A stretch of 13,324 bases of DNA, taken from NCBI GenBank assembly GCA_017881705.1, contig JADGQP010000106.1:1-13324 (forward strand), given 5' to 3'. Every line of letters begins with the position of its first letter. Position 1 is the stretch's first letter. The stretch is from Christensenellaceae bacterium (GTDB taxonomy: Bacteria > Bacillota > Clostridia > Christensenellales > Aristaeellaceae). This document shows positions 12,783-13,324 of the stretch, in pieces. Below the pieces are notes generated by a model. The model saw only the letters and a list, made by a program, of their open reading frames with translations. It was not told where the DNA came from and ran no database searches. The translations under genes and the position numbers were made by a program.

Positions 12783-13324
12783 TTACTTGCGCTGTATATA
12801 ACCCAGTTTGCAGAGATATTCCGCGCTGAGCACTCCACCGCCCGCGGCGCCGCGAAGCGTGTTGTGGCTTAAACAGACGAATTTGTAATCCATCACCGCG
12901 TCCTCGCGGAGGCGGCCGATGGTAATGCCCATGCCATGCTCGAAATCCCGATCCAGCCGCGTCTGCGGGCGGGAGGGATCATCGAAATAGTACAGGAATT
13001 TCTCGGGGCTACTGGGCAGACCCATGCCTTCGGTTACAGGGTGACAGTTAGCCCAACGCTCCAATATTTGCTCCTTCGTCGGCTTTTTGCCGAACTTCAC
13101 GCTGACCGCCGCCATATGGCCGTCCGTGCAGGCAACGCGCAGGCATTGCGCGCTGATGGCGGGTGCGGAAGCGAGCGCGATTTCCCCGTTTTCCACACGG
13201 CCGAAAATCTTCATGGGCTCGCGTTCGCTTTTTTCGTCCTCGCCGGCAATGTAGGGAATCACGTTATCCACCATTTCCGGCCAGGAAGCGAACGTTTTCC
13301 CCGCGCCGCTGATCGCCTGGTACG
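12783..13324 (-). CDS. asd: Aspartate-semialdehyde dehydrogenase, C-terminal part (archaeal/fungal-type), cut by the window edge
   Basis: Asd reduces aspartyl phosphate to aspartate semialdehyde, the substrate of DapA. The visible 179 residues run from YQAISGAGKTF at the right edge, through NVIPYIAGEDEKS and CLRVACTDGHMAAVSVKFG, which holds the conserved Arg and the acid/base His of the active site, to the end. PQTRLDRD, ITIGRLREDAVMDYKFV and LSHNTLRGAAGGGVLSAE near the C-terminus are typical of the archaeal/fungal branch rather than the enterobacterial one. The catalytic Cys and NADP-binding domain lie outside the window. The ATG at 13274 is internal because the frame stays open to the edge. 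It is the first visible gene of the asd-dapA-dapB operon. Confidence 0.95.
   Translation of the reverse strand, partial: YQAISGAGKTFASWPEMVDNVIPYIAGEDEKSEREPMKIFGRVENGEIALASAPAISAQCLRVACTDGHMAAVSVKFGKKPTKEQILERWANCHPVTEGMGLPSSPEKFLYYFDDPSRPQTRLDRDFEHGMGITIGRLREDAVMDYKFVCLSHNTLRGAAGGGVLSAEYLCKLGYIQRK

Noticed and set aside
12743..12838. Upstream extension of the dapA frame
   Set aside because: It runs into the end of asd, while ATG 12742 has AGGAGG and matches the family N-terminus.

Overview
The window looks like chromosomal housekeeping DNA from a moderately GC-rich member of the Bacillota, probably class Clostridia. The clues are strong AAGGAGG-type ribosome binding sites, frequent TTG starts, consensus sigma-A promoters, a DUF2232/YybS-rplI-dnaB cluster, a YhaM-type exoribonuclease and a small two-zinc-ribbon protein of a kind common in Clostridia. 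No rRNA, tRNA, CRISPR array, phage or insertion sequence was found.

Layout from left to right. Positions 1-2411 (+) hold a type IIA topoisomerase A subunit that runs off the left edge and lacks the GyrA box. It converges with rpsT (-, TTG start), with two large hairpins between them. Next comes a phosphodiester glycosidase-family gene (-, 3138-4080) broken by one extra base. Divergent from it, a consensus promoter drives a four-gene cluster (+): DUF2232 membrane protein, ribosomal protein L9, replicative helicase DnaB, and an OB-fold/HD protein of the YhaM family. A lipoprotein gene with its own promoter follows (8324-9211, +).

Positions 9212-9977 are gene-free. They hold a degenerate minisatellite of seven 52- or 61-bp units, then two near-identical terminators about 216 bp apart. 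A zinc-ribbon protein (-) and an XRE-type regulator (+) are divergently transcribed from 10272-10621. The right end is a lysine/diaminopimelate operon on the minus strand in the order asd-dapA-dapB. asd is cut by the right edge, and a strong terminator-like hairpin separates dapA from dapB.

Together the genes cover DNA topology and replication (topoisomerase, DnaB), translation (S20, L9), RNA turnover (YhaM-like) and cell-wall precursor/lysine synthesis (Asd, DapA, DapB). I see no clear new multi-gene system. The most unusual items are the ordered two-type minisatellite, the duplicated cUUCGg terminators with about 185 unexplained bases between them, the dapA/dapB intergenic terminator, and an uncharacterised segment at about 2412-2620.
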